From the NCBI RefSeq assembly GCF_001547995.1, contig NZ_AP014690.1, forward strand, positions 248,001-312,000: DNA of 64,000 bases, given 5' to 3'. The position numbers were made by a program, and so were the translations under genes. This stretch comes from Asaia bogorensis NBRC 16594. GTDB taxonomy: Bacteria > Pseudomonadota > Alphaproteobacteria > Acetobacterales > Acetobacteraceae. This document shows positions 18,223 to 26,944 of the stretch, piece by piece (within the stretch, counting starts at the first letter, position 1; every line of letters begins with the position of its first letter). The notes under the pieces were generated by a model, which worked only from the letters and a program-made list of their open reading frames with translations, did no database searches and had not been told where the DNA came from.

Positions 18223-19215
18223 ATGACAGCCGACACGATCAGCATCAGGAATATCGACAAGCCTGTAACCCGCATTGCCCTGGGAACATGGGCGATTGGC
18301 GGCTGGATGTGGGGTGGCCCCGATGACGACAACGCCATACGCACCATTCACAAGGCGATCGATAACGGCATCAACTTCATCGATACAGCGCCGGTTTACG
18401 GTTTTGGCCACAGCGAGGAGGTAATCGGTCGGGCGCTGGAGGGCGGTCGACGCGACAAGGTCGTGCTGGCCACAAAGCTTGGTCTGGCCTGGACAGATGA
18501 TCAGAAAGTCTATCGTGACAGCCGTCCCGAGCGCATCCGCAAGGAGGTGGAAGACTCCCTGCGACGCCTTGGGACCGATGTGATCGATCTGGAGCAGGTG
18601 CACTGGCCCGACGGCAAGACCCCGGTTGAGGAAACAGCCCATGAGCTGGAAAAGCTTCGCCGCGAAGGCAAGATCCGTGCCATCGGGGTCAGTAATTTTT
18701 CGGTTGATGATATGGACCGGTTCGGGGCCATCACCCCGATCAGCACCATCCAGCCGCCCTACAACCTGTTCGAGCGCGTCACCACCGAGCGCGACATCCT
18801 GCCTTACGCAAAGGCTCATGACGCAATCGTGATGGCTTATGGTCCGCTTTGTCGCGGCCTCCTGGCGGGCAAGATGACGTCTGAAACGCATTTCCCCAAG
18901 GATGACTTGCGCAGCAGCGATCCGAAATTCCAGCAGCCGGTATTCGGGTGTTACCTCGCTGCTGTCGAGGCGCTGAAGGCCATTGCCGCGCGTCACGACA
19001 AATCCATGCTGGCGCTGGCCATCCGCTGGGTGCTCGATCAGGGACCGACTGTGGCGCTTTGGGGCGCACGCAAGCCCGAGCAGATTGATGGTGTGGCCGA
19101 GGCCTATGGCTGGTCACTGAGCGATCAGGACAAGGCCAAGATCGAGACCATCCTGCGTGACAATGTGCCTAATGCCATCGAGCCGGATTTCATGGCCCCG
19201 CCGCAGCGCGACTGA
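18223..19215 (+). CDS. Aldo/keto reductase
   Basis: NAD(P)H-dependent oxidoreductase of about 330 residues with the TIM-barrel AKR pattern. NFIDTAPVYGFGHSEEVIG carries the catalytic Asp and Tyr, TKLGLAW carries the Lys, and QVHWPDGK the His. IRAIGVSNFS is the usual family signature. I use the second ATG because AATGGAGAAACCCCTC gives it a proper ribosome site; the first ATG sits only five codons upstream. The substrate is unknown. Confidence 0.9.
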   Translation: MTADTISIRNIDKPVTRIALGTWAIGGWMWGGPDDDNAIRTIHKAIDNGINFIDTAPVYGFGHSEEVIGRALEGGRRDKVVLATKLGLAWTDDQKVYRDSRPERIRKEVEDSLRRLGTDVIDLEQVHWPDGKTPVEETAHELEKLRREGKIRAIGVSNFSVDDMDRFGAITPISTIQPPYNLFERVTTERDILPYAKAHDAIVMAYGPLCRGLLAGKMTSETHFPKDDLRSSDPKFQQPVFGCYLAAVEALKAIAARHDKSMLALAIRWVLDQGPTVALWGARKPEQIDGVAEAYGWSLSDQDKAKIETILRDNVPNAIEPDFMAPPQRD

Positions 19216-19357
19216 ACCATCCCCCGCGCGCCCTTTGTGCCGGGTTGGCCCGCCTTGAGGTCAACGCCTCGCGATCATGCAGGCGGGGCGGGAACGAAAA
19301 GCGATGCAGGGAGTTAACGAACCGCAACGCATTCCCTTTCTGAGAGGAACAATAACA

Positions 19358-19825
19358 ATGCGCTCATTTACCCGCCGTGCCCTTGCTGCTTCGACCTTTG
19401 CCGCTGCGGCTCTGGCCGTCATGCCGGTAGCGCATGCAGATCCCAAGGCACCTGATGCACTGGGCACCCCCGTTGGCCACATCACCCTGATGGCGAAATC
19501 CGCCGATGTGGGCATTGGCTATACCTGGGGCCAGGGCACGCTGACCTATGGTCACAAGACCTATCGCTTCAAGATTTCGGGTGGCAATATTGCTGCTGTC
19601 GGTTTCTCGAAAATCGAGGCAACGGGTGTCGTCTATAACCTGAAGAACCTGCACGATTTCGATGGTGGTTACGGCGCTCTGAACGGCGACGCGACGCTGG
19701 ATCGTGGGATCGGTGGCGCTATTCTGAGCAACAGCAATGGCGTGAAGATCAAGATCACGACCGCAACACGCGGGGCGCATCTCGCCGCTGGCGGTCAGGG
19801 TCTGTCTTTCCAGCTGGTTGACTAA
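19358..19825 (+). CDS. Secreted protein of unknown family
   Basis: Protein of 155 residues with a classical signal peptide (arginine-rich start, hydrophobic core, cut after AHA near residue 27). The mature chain is glycine-rich and beta-like: GIGYTWGQGTLTYGHKTYRF, GVVYNLKNLHDFDGGYG, and a C-terminal QGLSFQL strand. I do not recognise a named domain. The ATG follows TGAGAGGAACAATAACA, which selects it over a longer in-frame start. A strong terminator lies 28 bp after the stop, so it is probably a single-gene unit. Confidence 0.8.
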   Translation: MRSFTRRALAASTFAAAALAVMPVAHADPKAPDALGTPVGHITLMAKSADVGIGYTWGQGTLTYGHKTYRFKISGGNIAAVGFSKIEATGVVYNLKNLHDFDGGYGALNGDATLDRGIGGAILSNSNGVKIKITTATRGAHLAAGGQGLSFQLVD

Positions 19826-19852
19826 GCGTTTCAGCCGGACTGAAATGGGAGA

Positions 19853-19876
19853 AAGCGGCCACCCGGCCGCTTTTTT
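19853..19876 (+). terminator. Rho-independent terminator
   Basis: Perfect 8-bp stem AAGCGGCC/GGCCGCTT with an ACCC loop running into six T residues. It ends the small secreted-protein gene just upstream and lies before the convergent gene. Confidence 0.9.
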
Positions 19877-19931
19877 CATATCCGGGAGCCTGTTGCTGAG
19901 TTGGCACCAGTTCTTCCGCTGCCTGCGCTCT

Positions 19932-20975
19932 TCAATCCAGCAAGGCGGCAAGATGCTCCAGCATGTCGGCCCGTTTCATCGTGACCCAGGCTTCGGCGGC
20001 GTCACGCCCCCAGTGAGGATAAGCTACGGCGGCGAAACTGCCCCATGCCTGCCGATAGGTCAGAAAAGCGCTCTGGGCCTTTTCGATGTCGCTTGAGTTG
20101 ATGGTTGTGCCGCCAATGTTCTGATGGCCAGCGAGGCGTTTCAAGGCCGCTTGCATGCGCGTATTGGCGGTATTGAGTTGGGCGCTGCCGAGAGGCGGCA
20201 GGGGCCTATGCCCGAGGCGCGCCAGCATCTGGGTGAAGTCGCGCAGTTGCAGCATGCGCTCCTGTATCACGAAAGCCGCGCGCAGCGTGCCTGAGAGATC
20301 TGTCTCGTTGGCGGCGCGGGCGTCTCCCCAGAGTTTCTGTTGCGCCACGAGCGCGGAAAATGCCGGGTGGGCAGAGTGAGGGAGGCTGGACGCAAAATCC
20401 CGGATTTTTCGGTCCTCGGCTTCGCTCGCGATCCTTGCCTGATGGGCTGCGCAATAGCCGCCCGTAACGCCCGCCGTGGCGTCATGGCAGTAATCGAAAG
20501 GGGCCTTGTCCGTGCCTTCGGATATGGCCTGCAGATGCAACACTCGCAGGTCGCGCTCCGCCGGGGCAAAAGAGGTGGAACAGGCCAGATTCTGCGCATA
20601 GGCAATGTTGCGGGCGGTCCCCTCGCCATTGGCATAGATCATCATCAGCAGATGGCTGCCTGTATAACCCCACACGACCCGGGATGATTCCCGGGACTGT
20701 TCGGTAAAGGCACAGAGTCGCGCCCTGACGGGATCGGCCTTCATGCCGATACCAAAATACAGGGCCTCGCTGTCACATCCCCTCAACGCCTCGCGTTGCG
20801 CCGGATCCGGCCGGTCGCTCGCAGGGGGCGCACTCTGCTGCACGGCCGCACAGAGTGTATCGACCCGGCTGACACTAAGAGCCCTGTCGGTTGTCTCACT
20901 GGCCAGAGCAGGGCGGGGCTGCCACGCCAGCAGGGCAAGGGCGAGACCATAGGCGGGGGAAGGGACACGCGGCAT
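19932..20975 (-). CDS. Exported protein with C-terminal LprI-like region
   Basis: Periplasmic protein of about 347 residues. MPRVPSPAYGLALALLAW forms a signal peptide cut near ALAS. The middle has several cysteines and a Sel1-like stretch (MIYANGEGTARNIAYAQNLAC). The last 90 residues, with TYRQAWGSFA and a WVTMKRADMLEHLAALL ending, resemble LprI-type lysozyme-inhibitor domains (DUF1311). The start is uncertain: two upstream ATGs in frame add 11 or 22 residues and none has a strong ribosome site. The function is not known. Confidence 0.7.
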   Translation of the reverse strand: MPRVPSPAYGLALALLAWQPRPALASETTDRALSVSRVDTLCAAVQQSAPPASDRPDPAQREALRGCDSEALYFGIGMKADPVRARLCAFTEQSRESSRVVWGYTGSHLLMMIYANGEGTARNIAYAQNLACSTSFAPAERDLRVLHLQAISEGTDKAPFDYCHDATAGVTGGYCAAHQARIASEAEDRKIRDFASSLPHSAHPAFSALVAQQKLWGDARAANETDLSGTLRAAFVIQERMLQLRDFTQMLARLGHRPLPPLGSAQLNTANTRMQAALKRLAGHQNIGGTTINSSDIEKAQSAFLTYRQAWGSFAAVAYPHWGRDAAEAWVTMKRADMLEHLAALLD

Positions 20976-21056
20976 GGCAGGAGGATCCGGAGATGTTTTG
21001 CCTCCCATGAACCATTGCCCCGCGGCTTTGCAAGAGGGCACGGGAAGGCGCCGATG

Positions 21057-21602
21057 TCAGATCTCGTGATCCTGCCCCGTCATGCTCTGGAACACCCTGT
21101 CGCGCCTGATCAGGAAATGAAAAAGCGCCGCCCCGCTATGAGCCAGGATGAGCCCGAAAAGACAGAAGGCCAGTATGGTATGGGCAAGGCGTAGCCAGCC
21201 CCAGAGCGCTGCATCATGCGGCAGGATCGGGGGCAGAAGAAAGCTGTGGCCCAAAAGCGGGATTGGGTAACCGCCCGCCGAGAGCATGGCCCAGCCGACC
21301 AGAGGTAACCCGATCATGAGGGTGTAAAGCGCCCAGTGCGACGCTTGGGCCATGAGTGCCATGAGATTCGGCAGATCGGCGGGCAGGGCAGGAGGCGGGT
21401 TCAGCCAGCGGTTGAGCAACCTCAGGACAGCCAGAAGCAGAATGGCCATGCCCAGCGGGCGGTGAAACGACACAAGGCTGTGGTAGTGCGGCCCTACACC
21501 GGAGGCCATGAACAGACCGGCAAAGATCATGATCAGAATCAGTACAGCCATCAGCCAGTGCAGCAGGCGCGATGTCAGGCTGAAAACAGGGTGAGGGCTC
21601 AT
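21057..21602 (-). CDS. Cytochrome b561-family membrane protein
   Basis: Protein of 181 residues with four membrane helices. Haem-ligand histidines fit the family: RLLHWLMAVL in helix 1, SFHRPLG in helix 2, SHWALYTLM in helix 3 and RLAHTILAF in helix 4. Such proteins pass electrons from quinol to periplasmic acceptors. The gene is coupled to the catalase-like peroxidase gene by ATGA, suggesting it donates electrons to that enzyme. Confidence 0.9.
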   Translation of the reverse strand: MSPHPVFSLTSRLLHWLMAVLILIMIFAGLFMASGVGPHYHSLVSFHRPLGMAILLLAVLRLLNRWLNPPPALPADLPNLMALMAQASHWALYTLMIGLPLVGWAMLSAGGYPIPLLGHSFLLPPILPHDAALWGWLRLAHTILAFCLFGLILAHSGAALFHFLIRRDRVFQSMTGQDHEI

Positions 21603-22681
21603 GATGCTTTCTCCGGCATCTTCTGCTCAAGCGTCGTGGGTGTGACGGCAGGCTGAGGCACGGGCTCGCGTGACCGTTCGGCAAAAGAGCGCATATAGGC
21701 CGCTGAACGGGCCTGAAGAACCGGATCGTCCGAGGCGCTTATCCCCTGCGGCAGGATCAACGGGTCATAGGTGATGCCGGTGCAGGGGCCGGTCTCCTCG
21801 CTCTCGATCCTGTCAAGCGTCAGGGTGCCAGCCTCGATCTGCCTGTCCTGCGCAGACCAGGCCCTGCTCGGGTCATTGATGGCATCGCCCTGACCGGCAA
21901 GGGTAAGCACCAGTGTCCAGCGCAGGGGGTGGGCACTCATGGCCGCGGCAAGCTGCTCGAATAGGGCGTCATCGCCTGTCAGGGGGATGGTTACGACATT
22001 TTCCGTGGGGCGCAGGGCGAAGCGCATAGGGGTCGTGCCCCCCTTGGCATCGTGCAGCAGAAAGGAATCGAGGCTGTTATAGCGATCATTTTCAAATCCG
22101 GGGGTAATCGGCCTTTTGGCCAGCGCCGCGCCGGCTTCAGCGAGCCACGGATGGGACGCTTTGAAAGCCTGCACGCGCGCTGGGTCCGGCTTGCCCGTGG
22201 CCGGGTCGGGGCGAACAGCGATCTGGAGTGACTGGAACTCCGCCGGTGTGCGAACCGGAAAGACAGGGATGTCATTGACGCCCATGCGCCATTCCTGCCC
22301 GTTCGGTGCTTCCAGACTCAGCGCCAGCGAGCGCACCTTGCCCGGTGCGTCACCCTGATAGGGCATGCCACCGGCAAGAGCGAAGCGCCCGATGACCGGC
22401 ACGCGACCTGCCTCGAAGAAGGGGGCTGTGGAATAGGTGGCGGCGGCACCATTGCCCTCGAACCACCCGGTGACACAGACACCCTTGGCATGGTTGCGCC
22501 GAAAGCCCGGATGATGGCCGGCCACACTCTGCAAGGCGCCGAGCAGTGTGTTCTGTGTGACCCTGTGGGGGCTCAACCACCCGCCAGCGACAGCGAAGCC
22601 GAGGGCCAGAAGGCAGGGAAGAGACACCACACCAAGCCAGCGCCACGCACCGGAGGAGGGGCTGGAAGCCTTGTCTGCCAT
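21599..22681 (-). CDS. Catalase-family peroxidase, membrane-anchored or periplasmic
   Basis: Haem protein of 360 residues in the small catalase-related peroxidase family (SrpA-like). An N-terminal hydrophobic segment (about 15-40) exports or anchors it. The distal His is in RNHAKGVCVTGWF, FALAGGMPYQGD is the family's central motif, and the proximal Tyr is likely that of RSAAYMRSF. It is shorter than true catalases (about 480-700 residues). The ATGA overlap with the cytochrome b561 gene suggests a quinol-fed hydrogen peroxide reductase. A sodC gene lies 0.6 kb away on the other strand. Confidence 0.87.
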   Translation of the reverse strand: MADKASSPSSGAWRWLGVVSLPCLLALGFAVAGGWLSPHRVTQNTLLGALQSVAGHHPGFRRNHAKGVCVTGWFEGNGAAATYSTAPFFEAGRVPVIGRFALAGGMPYQGDAPGKVRSLALSLEAPNGQEWRMGVNDIPVFPVRTPAEFQSLQIAVRPDPATGKPDPARVQAFKASHPWLAEAGAALAKRPITPGFENDRYNSLDSFLLHDAKGGTTPMRFALRPTENVVTIPLTGDDALFEQLAAAMSAHPLRWTLVLTLAGQGDAINDPSRAWSAQDRQIEAGTLTLDRIESEETGPCTGITYDPLILPQGISASDDPVLQARSAAYMRSFAERSREPVPQPAVTPTTLEQKMPEKAS

Positions 22682-22828
22682 GACCAATCAGCCTCGTGTG
22701 CCTTCGGGTGCGCCATGAACTGTCAGCACCATGCTGGCAAGGCTCACGGCATACGCATGGCCTGAGGCTAGAGCATCGACACGCAGGGTGTTAGAAAATT
22801 CCGGTTTAAAAACGACTTCAGGAACGGC

Positions 22829-23074
22829 TCAAAGGCCGGGGCAGGGTTGCTCCCGTAACACACGGCGCGTCGAGGCGGGGCTGGAGGCCAGAAAGCGTGA
22901 TGGCCGAACAGGGCGGGGCACCAGATCACCGCTGCAACTGGGACATACGCCCTTGAGGTGATCGGTGGCGCAGCGCACGCAGAATGTGCACTCGAAAGAG
23001 CAGATCATGGCATCGTTCGCAGCGGGGGAGAGATCCGCGTCGCAGCATTCACAATTGGGCCTGAGTTCGAGCAT
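22829..23074 (-). CDS. DUF1272 small zinc-ribbon-like protein
   Basis: Protein of 81 residues. The first 55 carry a cysteine-rich core (CECCDADL, CSFECTFCVRCA, GVCPSCSGDL) matching the DUF1272 family, which looks like a treble-clef or RING-like zinc site. A longer start 21 codons upstream exists, but family members begin at MLELRPNCE. The function is unknown. Confidence 0.85.
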   Translation of the reverse strand: MLELRPNCECCDADLSPAANDAMICSFECTFCVRCATDHLKGVCPSCSGDLVPRPVRPSRFLASSPASTRRVLREQPCPGL

Positions 23075-23306
23075 GGCGTTGCCTCTTTGTGCCAGGGGGT
23101 GAGCGAAACCAGTTTCGGGCAGGAACGCGGGCGGCACAAGCGTGGCGCACGGTTCTGGACCGGGAATAACCGGGACGATGCGTCAAGACGGTATGTTGCG
23201 AAGCGGTCTCAACTCAGGCAAGCTTTCTGTTTCCCGCCCAGAACCTTTCCTGGCTGTCATCCGTTTCGGAGCAGCAGCGTTCTCTTCAACGTCGAGGTCA
23301 GATCTC

Positions 23307-23855
23307 ATGCGTCATGCCATGAACAAGATGCTTTCTGTTTTTCTTCTGGGGGGCGCGGTCATCGCTCTCTCCCCTGCCGTTCTGTCACGGGCGCAGGCGG
23401 CAGACAGTGCCAAGGGCACATTGCTGGGCACGGACGGCAAGGCGCATGGAACGGTCAGCGTGACCGAAGCCCCGCGGGGTGTTCTGCTGCGTATCACGGC
23501 CCAGGGTCTGGCGCCTGGCTGGCATGGCATGCATTTCCATGAGAAAGGCAGCTGCACCCCACCGAAATTCACCAGCGCGGGTGGTCATGTTCATGCAGTG
23601 ACGCCTGTCGTGCATGGTCTGCTTACGCCAAACGCGAATGATGCCGGTGATCTGCCCAATCTTTATGTGGCGCCCGATGGCACGGCGACTGTCGAGCTGT
23701 ATTCGACGCTTGTTTCGCTGCATGGTGCAGGCGAGCGGCCCGCACTCAAGGATGCTGATGGTGCGGCACTGATCATCCACACCAGCCCCGATGATTATAC
23801 GACCCAGCCGATCGGTGGCGCCGGTGCGCGTATCGCCTGCGCCGTACTCGACTGA
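23307..23855 (+). CDS. sodC: Cu/Zn superoxide dismutase, periplasmic
   Basis: Protein of 182 residues with a signal peptide ending near residue 30 (AQA). It keeps the catalytic set: copper ligands in MHFHE, the bridging His in GGHVHAV, zinc-site His in VVHGLL with Asp in NDAGDLPNL, the copper His in LIIHTSPDDY, and the guiding Arg in GAGARIACAV. The disulfide cysteines (GSC and ACAV) are present. It removes superoxide in the periplasm, which suits a strongly respiring acetic acid bacterium. An in-frame ATG four codons later is an alternative start. Confidence 0.95.
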   Translation: MRHAMNKMLSVFLLGGAVIALSPAVLSRAQAADSAKGTLLGTDGKAHGTVSVTEAPRGVLLRITAQGLAPGWHGMHFHEKGSCTPPKFTSAGGHVHAVTPVVHGLLTPNANDAGDLPNLYVAPDGTATVELYSTLVSLHGAGERPALKDADGAALIIHTSPDDYTTQPIGGAGARIACAVLD

Positions 23856-23863
23856 CAGCGTTC

Positions 23864-23896
23864 GGGCCTTTTAACTCTGCGCGGAGTGAGAGGCCC
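23864..23896. terminator. Imperfect dyad between convergent sodC and cobS
   Basis: GGGCCT pairs with AGGCCC and, inside, ACTC pairs with GAGT around TGCGCG. The stem is interrupted and no T-run follows, so a bidirectional terminator role is only a possibility. Confidence 0.35.
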
Positions 23897-23902
23897 TGAC
23901 CT

Positions 23903-24676
23903 CTACAGGGGCAGCTTGTCGAACCCGTGCAGGCTGGCCCCCGTCAGAACCACAAGCTCGGTGATGATGGCTGTCGCCCCCAGCACGTCGCCCGTGTAGC
24001 CGCCAATCAGGCGATAGGCGACGCTGCACAGGCCAAGTGTGGCCAGACAGGCCACGAGAAAAAGAGATAGCGCGCCAAGTACGGAAAGCGAGCTGGCGAT
24101 CAGGGCGGTCAGGATCATGGCAATCAGCAGGCCACGCGCTGGCAGATGGCGCAGCTCATGGGCCAGCCCATCGGCTCGGGCAGGACGCAGCCAGAGCAGG
24201 GGCAGCATGAGCGACAGACGTGAGAAGGCGCCGGCTGTCGCCAGAATCGAGATGATATGGATCGGCTGGGTGGCAAGGGTTGTCATGGTGCCAGCCCGCA
24301 GCAGCATCAGCAGGCTCAGGGCGAGCCCACCATAACTGCCGATCCGGCTGTCGCGCATGATTTCAAGCCTGCGCTCTGGCGTGCGGCCGCCGAAAAACCC
24401 ATCCACTGTATCGGCAAACCCATCCTCATGAAGGGCGCCTGTCAGGAAAAGCTGGAAGGCGATGGCCCAGCCCGTGGCAACGATGGCTGGCATGCCAAGG
24501 CGTATGCACAGCACCATCACCGTGCCGGTAAGCGCACCGATGGCACCCCCGATCAGAGGCCAGCACCAGCTGGACCGTGTCAGGTCTATCTTCCTGCCAG
24601 GGGCAAGAAGCCAGCCTGTTGGCAGGCGTGTCAGCAGGCTGAGACCCGCAGCGAAATCTGCGCGAATGATAGGCAT
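23903..24676 (-). CDS. cobS: Adenosylcobinamide-GDP ribazoletransferase (cobalamin synthase)
   Basis: Integral membrane enzyme of 257 residues that joins adenosylcobinamide-GDP to alpha-ribazole(-phosphate), the last step of B12 assembly. It shows the family motifs GALTGTVMV, GALHEDGFADTVDGFFGG (metal-binding acidic motif) and RMEIMRDSRIGSYG-like RRLEIMRDSRIGSYGG, followed by several membrane helices. Its ATG directly abuts the cobT stop, so the two are one transcript. Confidence 0.95.
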   Translation of the reverse strand: MPIIRADFAAGLSLLTRLPTGWLLAPGRKIDLTRSSWCWPLIGGAIGALTGTVMVLCIRLGMPAIVATGWAIAFQLFLTGALHEDGFADTVDGFFGGRTPERRLEIMRDSRIGSYGGLALSLLMLLRAGTMTTLATQPIHIISILATAGAFSRLSLMLPLLWLRPARADGLAHELRHLPARGLLIAMILTALIASSLSVLGALSLFLVACLATLGLCSVAYRLIGGYTGDVLGATAIITELVVLTGASLHGFDKLPL

Positions 24677-25699
24677 CTAGCTCTTTATTGATCGATTATT
24701 CTCATCAAGAACGGCAATATCATCAAAACTTGCCATGCCATTGTGGCAGGCGAGGGCCGCTCGCACAAGCGGGATGGCCAGAGCGGCCCCGGACCCCTCT
24801 CCAAGGCGCAGCCCCAGATCGAGCAATGGCTCAAGATCGAGATGTGCGGAAAGACGGCTATGGCCCTGCTCGCCCGAGCAATGGCCCAGCACGGTGTGAG
24901 ACAGGCCTGATGGATGCATCAGCGCCAGAGGCGCGACCGAAGCCGTCACGACAAAGCCATCCAGCACGACAGGTATGCGCCGGTGACGGGCGGCCAGCGT
25001 GGCCCCCAGCAGGGCGGCCAGTTCCCATCCGCCATAGCGTCGCGCGAGTTCCAGAGGCGGGTGTTCACGACCATGCAGGGCCAGCGCCGTATCGATGGCG
25101 CTGGCCTTGCGCGCGATACCGTCGTCATCCAGCCCTGCGCCGCGACCTGCCCATGTTGCGCCATCGCCGCCAAACAGGGCAGCGGCCAGCGCCGATGCTG
25201 CGGTGGTATTGCCCACACCCATTTCACCAAGGGCGAGCAGATCGCATTGTGCCGGGACGGCGTCATACCCTGTTGAAACGGCCTTAAGGAAAGCCTCTGT
25301 CGTGAGGGCCGGTGCGCATGTCAGGTCCGCGCTGGGGGTGAGGTCCCCCACGGGCACGACGTGAAGCGACGCACCGGCCTGACGGGCCAATTGGTTGATG
25401 GCGGCTCCACCCTGTCTGAAATTGCTGATCATGGCAGTGGTCACGCTGGCCGGCCAGGCCGAGACGCCCTGCGCCAGAACGCCGTGATTACCGGCAAAAA
25501 GGCAGATGGCTGCCTGATTGATTTGCAGGGGGCGCCAGGCGCCGAACCAGGAAACGAGGGTTTCGAGACGCCCAAGGCTGCCCGCGGGTTTTGTCAGCCG
25601 TGCCTCTCGCTCCCTGATGGCGTCTTGTGCCGCAGCATCGGGTTCCGGCAGGGTTTCGCACGCGTTCCGGAGGGTTTCGAGAGAGCAGAAAGGTGACAT
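24677..25699 (-). CDS. cobT: Nicotinate-nucleotide--dimethylbenzimidazole phosphoribosyltransferase
   Basis: Cytoplasmic enzyme of 340 residues that makes alpha-ribazole phosphate from DMB and nicotinate mononucleotide. Motifs are GSLGRLE near residue 37, FAGNHGV, the long GEMGVGNTTAASALAAAL stretch, and the catalytic Glu in RLGEGSGAALA near the C-terminus. The chosen ATG gives the family-typical length; the frame remains open 68 codons further, into the divergent cobU. It is divergent from cobU with 48 bp between starts. Confidence 0.95.
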   Translation of the reverse strand: MSPFCSLETLRNACETLPEPDAAAQDAIREREARLTKPAGSLGRLETLVSWFGAWRPLQINQAAICLFAGNHGVLAQGVSAWPASVTTAMISNFRQGGAAINQLARQAGASLHVVPVGDLTPSADLTCAPALTTEAFLKAVSTGYDAVPAQCDLLALGEMGVGNTTAASALAAALFGGDGATWAGRGAGLDDDGIARKASAIDTALALHGREHPPLELARRYGGWELAALLGATLAARHRRIPVVLDGFVVTASVAPLALMHPSGLSHTVLGHCSGEQGHSRLSAHLDLEPLLDLGLRLGEGSGAALAIPLVRAALACHNGMASFDDIAVLDENNRSIKS

Positions 25700-25747
25700 G
25701 GCGCCTTTGTGTTGGGATAAGCGCGGTTCTGCAAGGGGGGAGCGGTC

Positions 25748-26242
25748 ATGAAAACCATACTTGTTCTGGGTGGTGCCCGATCCGGCAAGAGCCGCCATGC
25801 CGAAGCGCTCGTAACGGCGGAACCGGGGCCGTGGCGCTATATCGCGACGGGGCGTGCCTGGGATGATGAAATGCGCTCCCGCATTGCCCTGCATCAGGCA
25901 CAACGCGGCGCCGGTTGGGAAACGTTCGAGGCCCCCCTCGATCTGGCCACGGCGCTGGACGGGCCCGAACCGGCGCTTGTGGATTGCCTGACCTTGTGGC
26001 TCACCAATTTAATTCTCGAAGAGCGCGATATTGAACAGGCGACCGAAACCCTGCTTGATGCGCTGGACAGGCGCAGCGCCCTGACGGTGCTGGTCGGCAA
26101 TGAGGTCGGGCTCGGCATCGTGCCTGAAAACGCCCTAGCACGACGGTTCAGGGATGAGGCAGGGCTGCTGCACCAGAAACTGGCCCTGCGGGCGCAGCGC
26201 GTCCTGTTTGTCGCGGCAGGCTGTGCGCTCGAAATGAAATGA
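25748..26242 (+). CDS. cobU: Adenosylcobinamide kinase / adenosylcobinamide-phosphate guanylyltransferase
   Basis: Bifunctional enzyme (called CobP in the aerobic pathway) of 164 residues. It has the P-loop GGARSGKS at residues 8-15, the YIATG nucleotide motif, the guanylyl-acceptor His in RIALHQAQRG, and DCLTLWLTNL. It phosphorylates adenosylcobinamide and transfers GMP, making the CobS substrate. It heads a plus-strand run cobU-cobO-cobQ. Confidence 0.95.
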   Translation: MKTILVLGGARSGKSRHAEALVTAEPGPWRYIATGRAWDDEMRSRIALHQAQRGAGWETFEAPLDLATALDGPEPALVDCLTLWLTNLILEERDIEQATETLLDALDRRSALTVLVGNEVGLGIVPENALARRFRDEAGLLHQKLALRAQRVLFVAAGCALEMK

Positions 26243-26305
26243 CCATGCATGTGGCCTCCTTCCGGCGGCTACTCCCTGAAGATGATGTGTCTGGAGACGA
26301 ATGCG

Positions 26306-26944
26306 ATGAGTGACATGCCCGCCACCCCTGAGGGGGATCCTTCGGAGGCCGAACGCGATCGTCACCGCACGAAAATGCAGCGCCGCAAGGAGGTGCAGGA
26401 TCGTGAGGTGGCTGAAAAGACGATCGAGAAAGGGTTGATCGCGGTTCATACCGGCCCCGGTAAAGGCAAATCCACAGCAGCCTTCGGCCTTGCCCTGCGT
26501 ATGCTTGGCTATGAGCGCAAGGTGGTTGTCGTGCAGTTCATCAAGGGGGCATGGGATACAGGCGAAAGGCGGGCACTCGCCCGCTTTGGCGATCTGGCCC
26601 AGTTCCATGCACTGGGGGAGGGATTCACCTGGGAGACGCAGGACCGTGAGCGGGACATTGCCGCCTGCCAGCGGGCCTGGGAGCAGGCCTGTGTGGCGCT
26701 GGCACGCGAGGATGTGGCGTTGGTGGTGCTGGATGAGCTGAATATCGCGTTGCGCTATGGCTATCTCGACGAGGCCACGGTGCTGGCAGGTCTGGGCAGC
26801 CGCCCCGCCCATCAGCATGTTGTCATTACCGGGCGCAATGCTCCGGCATGGTTGATCGAGGCTGCCGATCTGGTCACTGAGATGACCCTGGTGAAACACC
26901 ATTTCCGTGATGGTGTAAAAGCCCAGCAGGGTTTCGAATTTTGA
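26306..26944 (+). CDS. cobO: Cob(I)yrinic acid a,c-diamide adenosyltransferase
   Basis: CobA/CobO-type ATP:corrinoid adenosyltransferase of 212 residues. Walker A is [16 protein letters not shown], and [10 protein letters not shown] carries the Walker B Asp-Glu. An N-terminal charged helix ([14 protein letters not shown]) is typical. The ATG after TGGAGACGAATGCG is chosen; an in-frame start 19 codons earlier lacks a ribosome site. It attaches the upper adenosyl ligand before the amidations by CobQ, whose gene overlaps its stop. Confidence 0.95.
   Translation: MSDMPATPEGDPSEAERDRHRTKMQRRKEVQDREVAEKTIEKGLIAVHTGPGKGKSTAAFGLALRMLGYERKVVVVQFIKGAWDTGERRALARFGDLAQFHALGEGFTWETQDRERDIAACQRAWEQACVALAREDVALVVLDELNIALRYGYLDEATVLAGLGSRPAHQHVVITGRNAPAWLIEAADLVTEMTLVKHHFRDGVKAQQGFEF

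Noticed and set aside
25700-25747. Cobalamin riboswitch between cobT and cobU
   Set aside because: Only 48 bp separate the two start codons, too little for the aptamer, and no B12-box-like sequence was seen there or before cobO.
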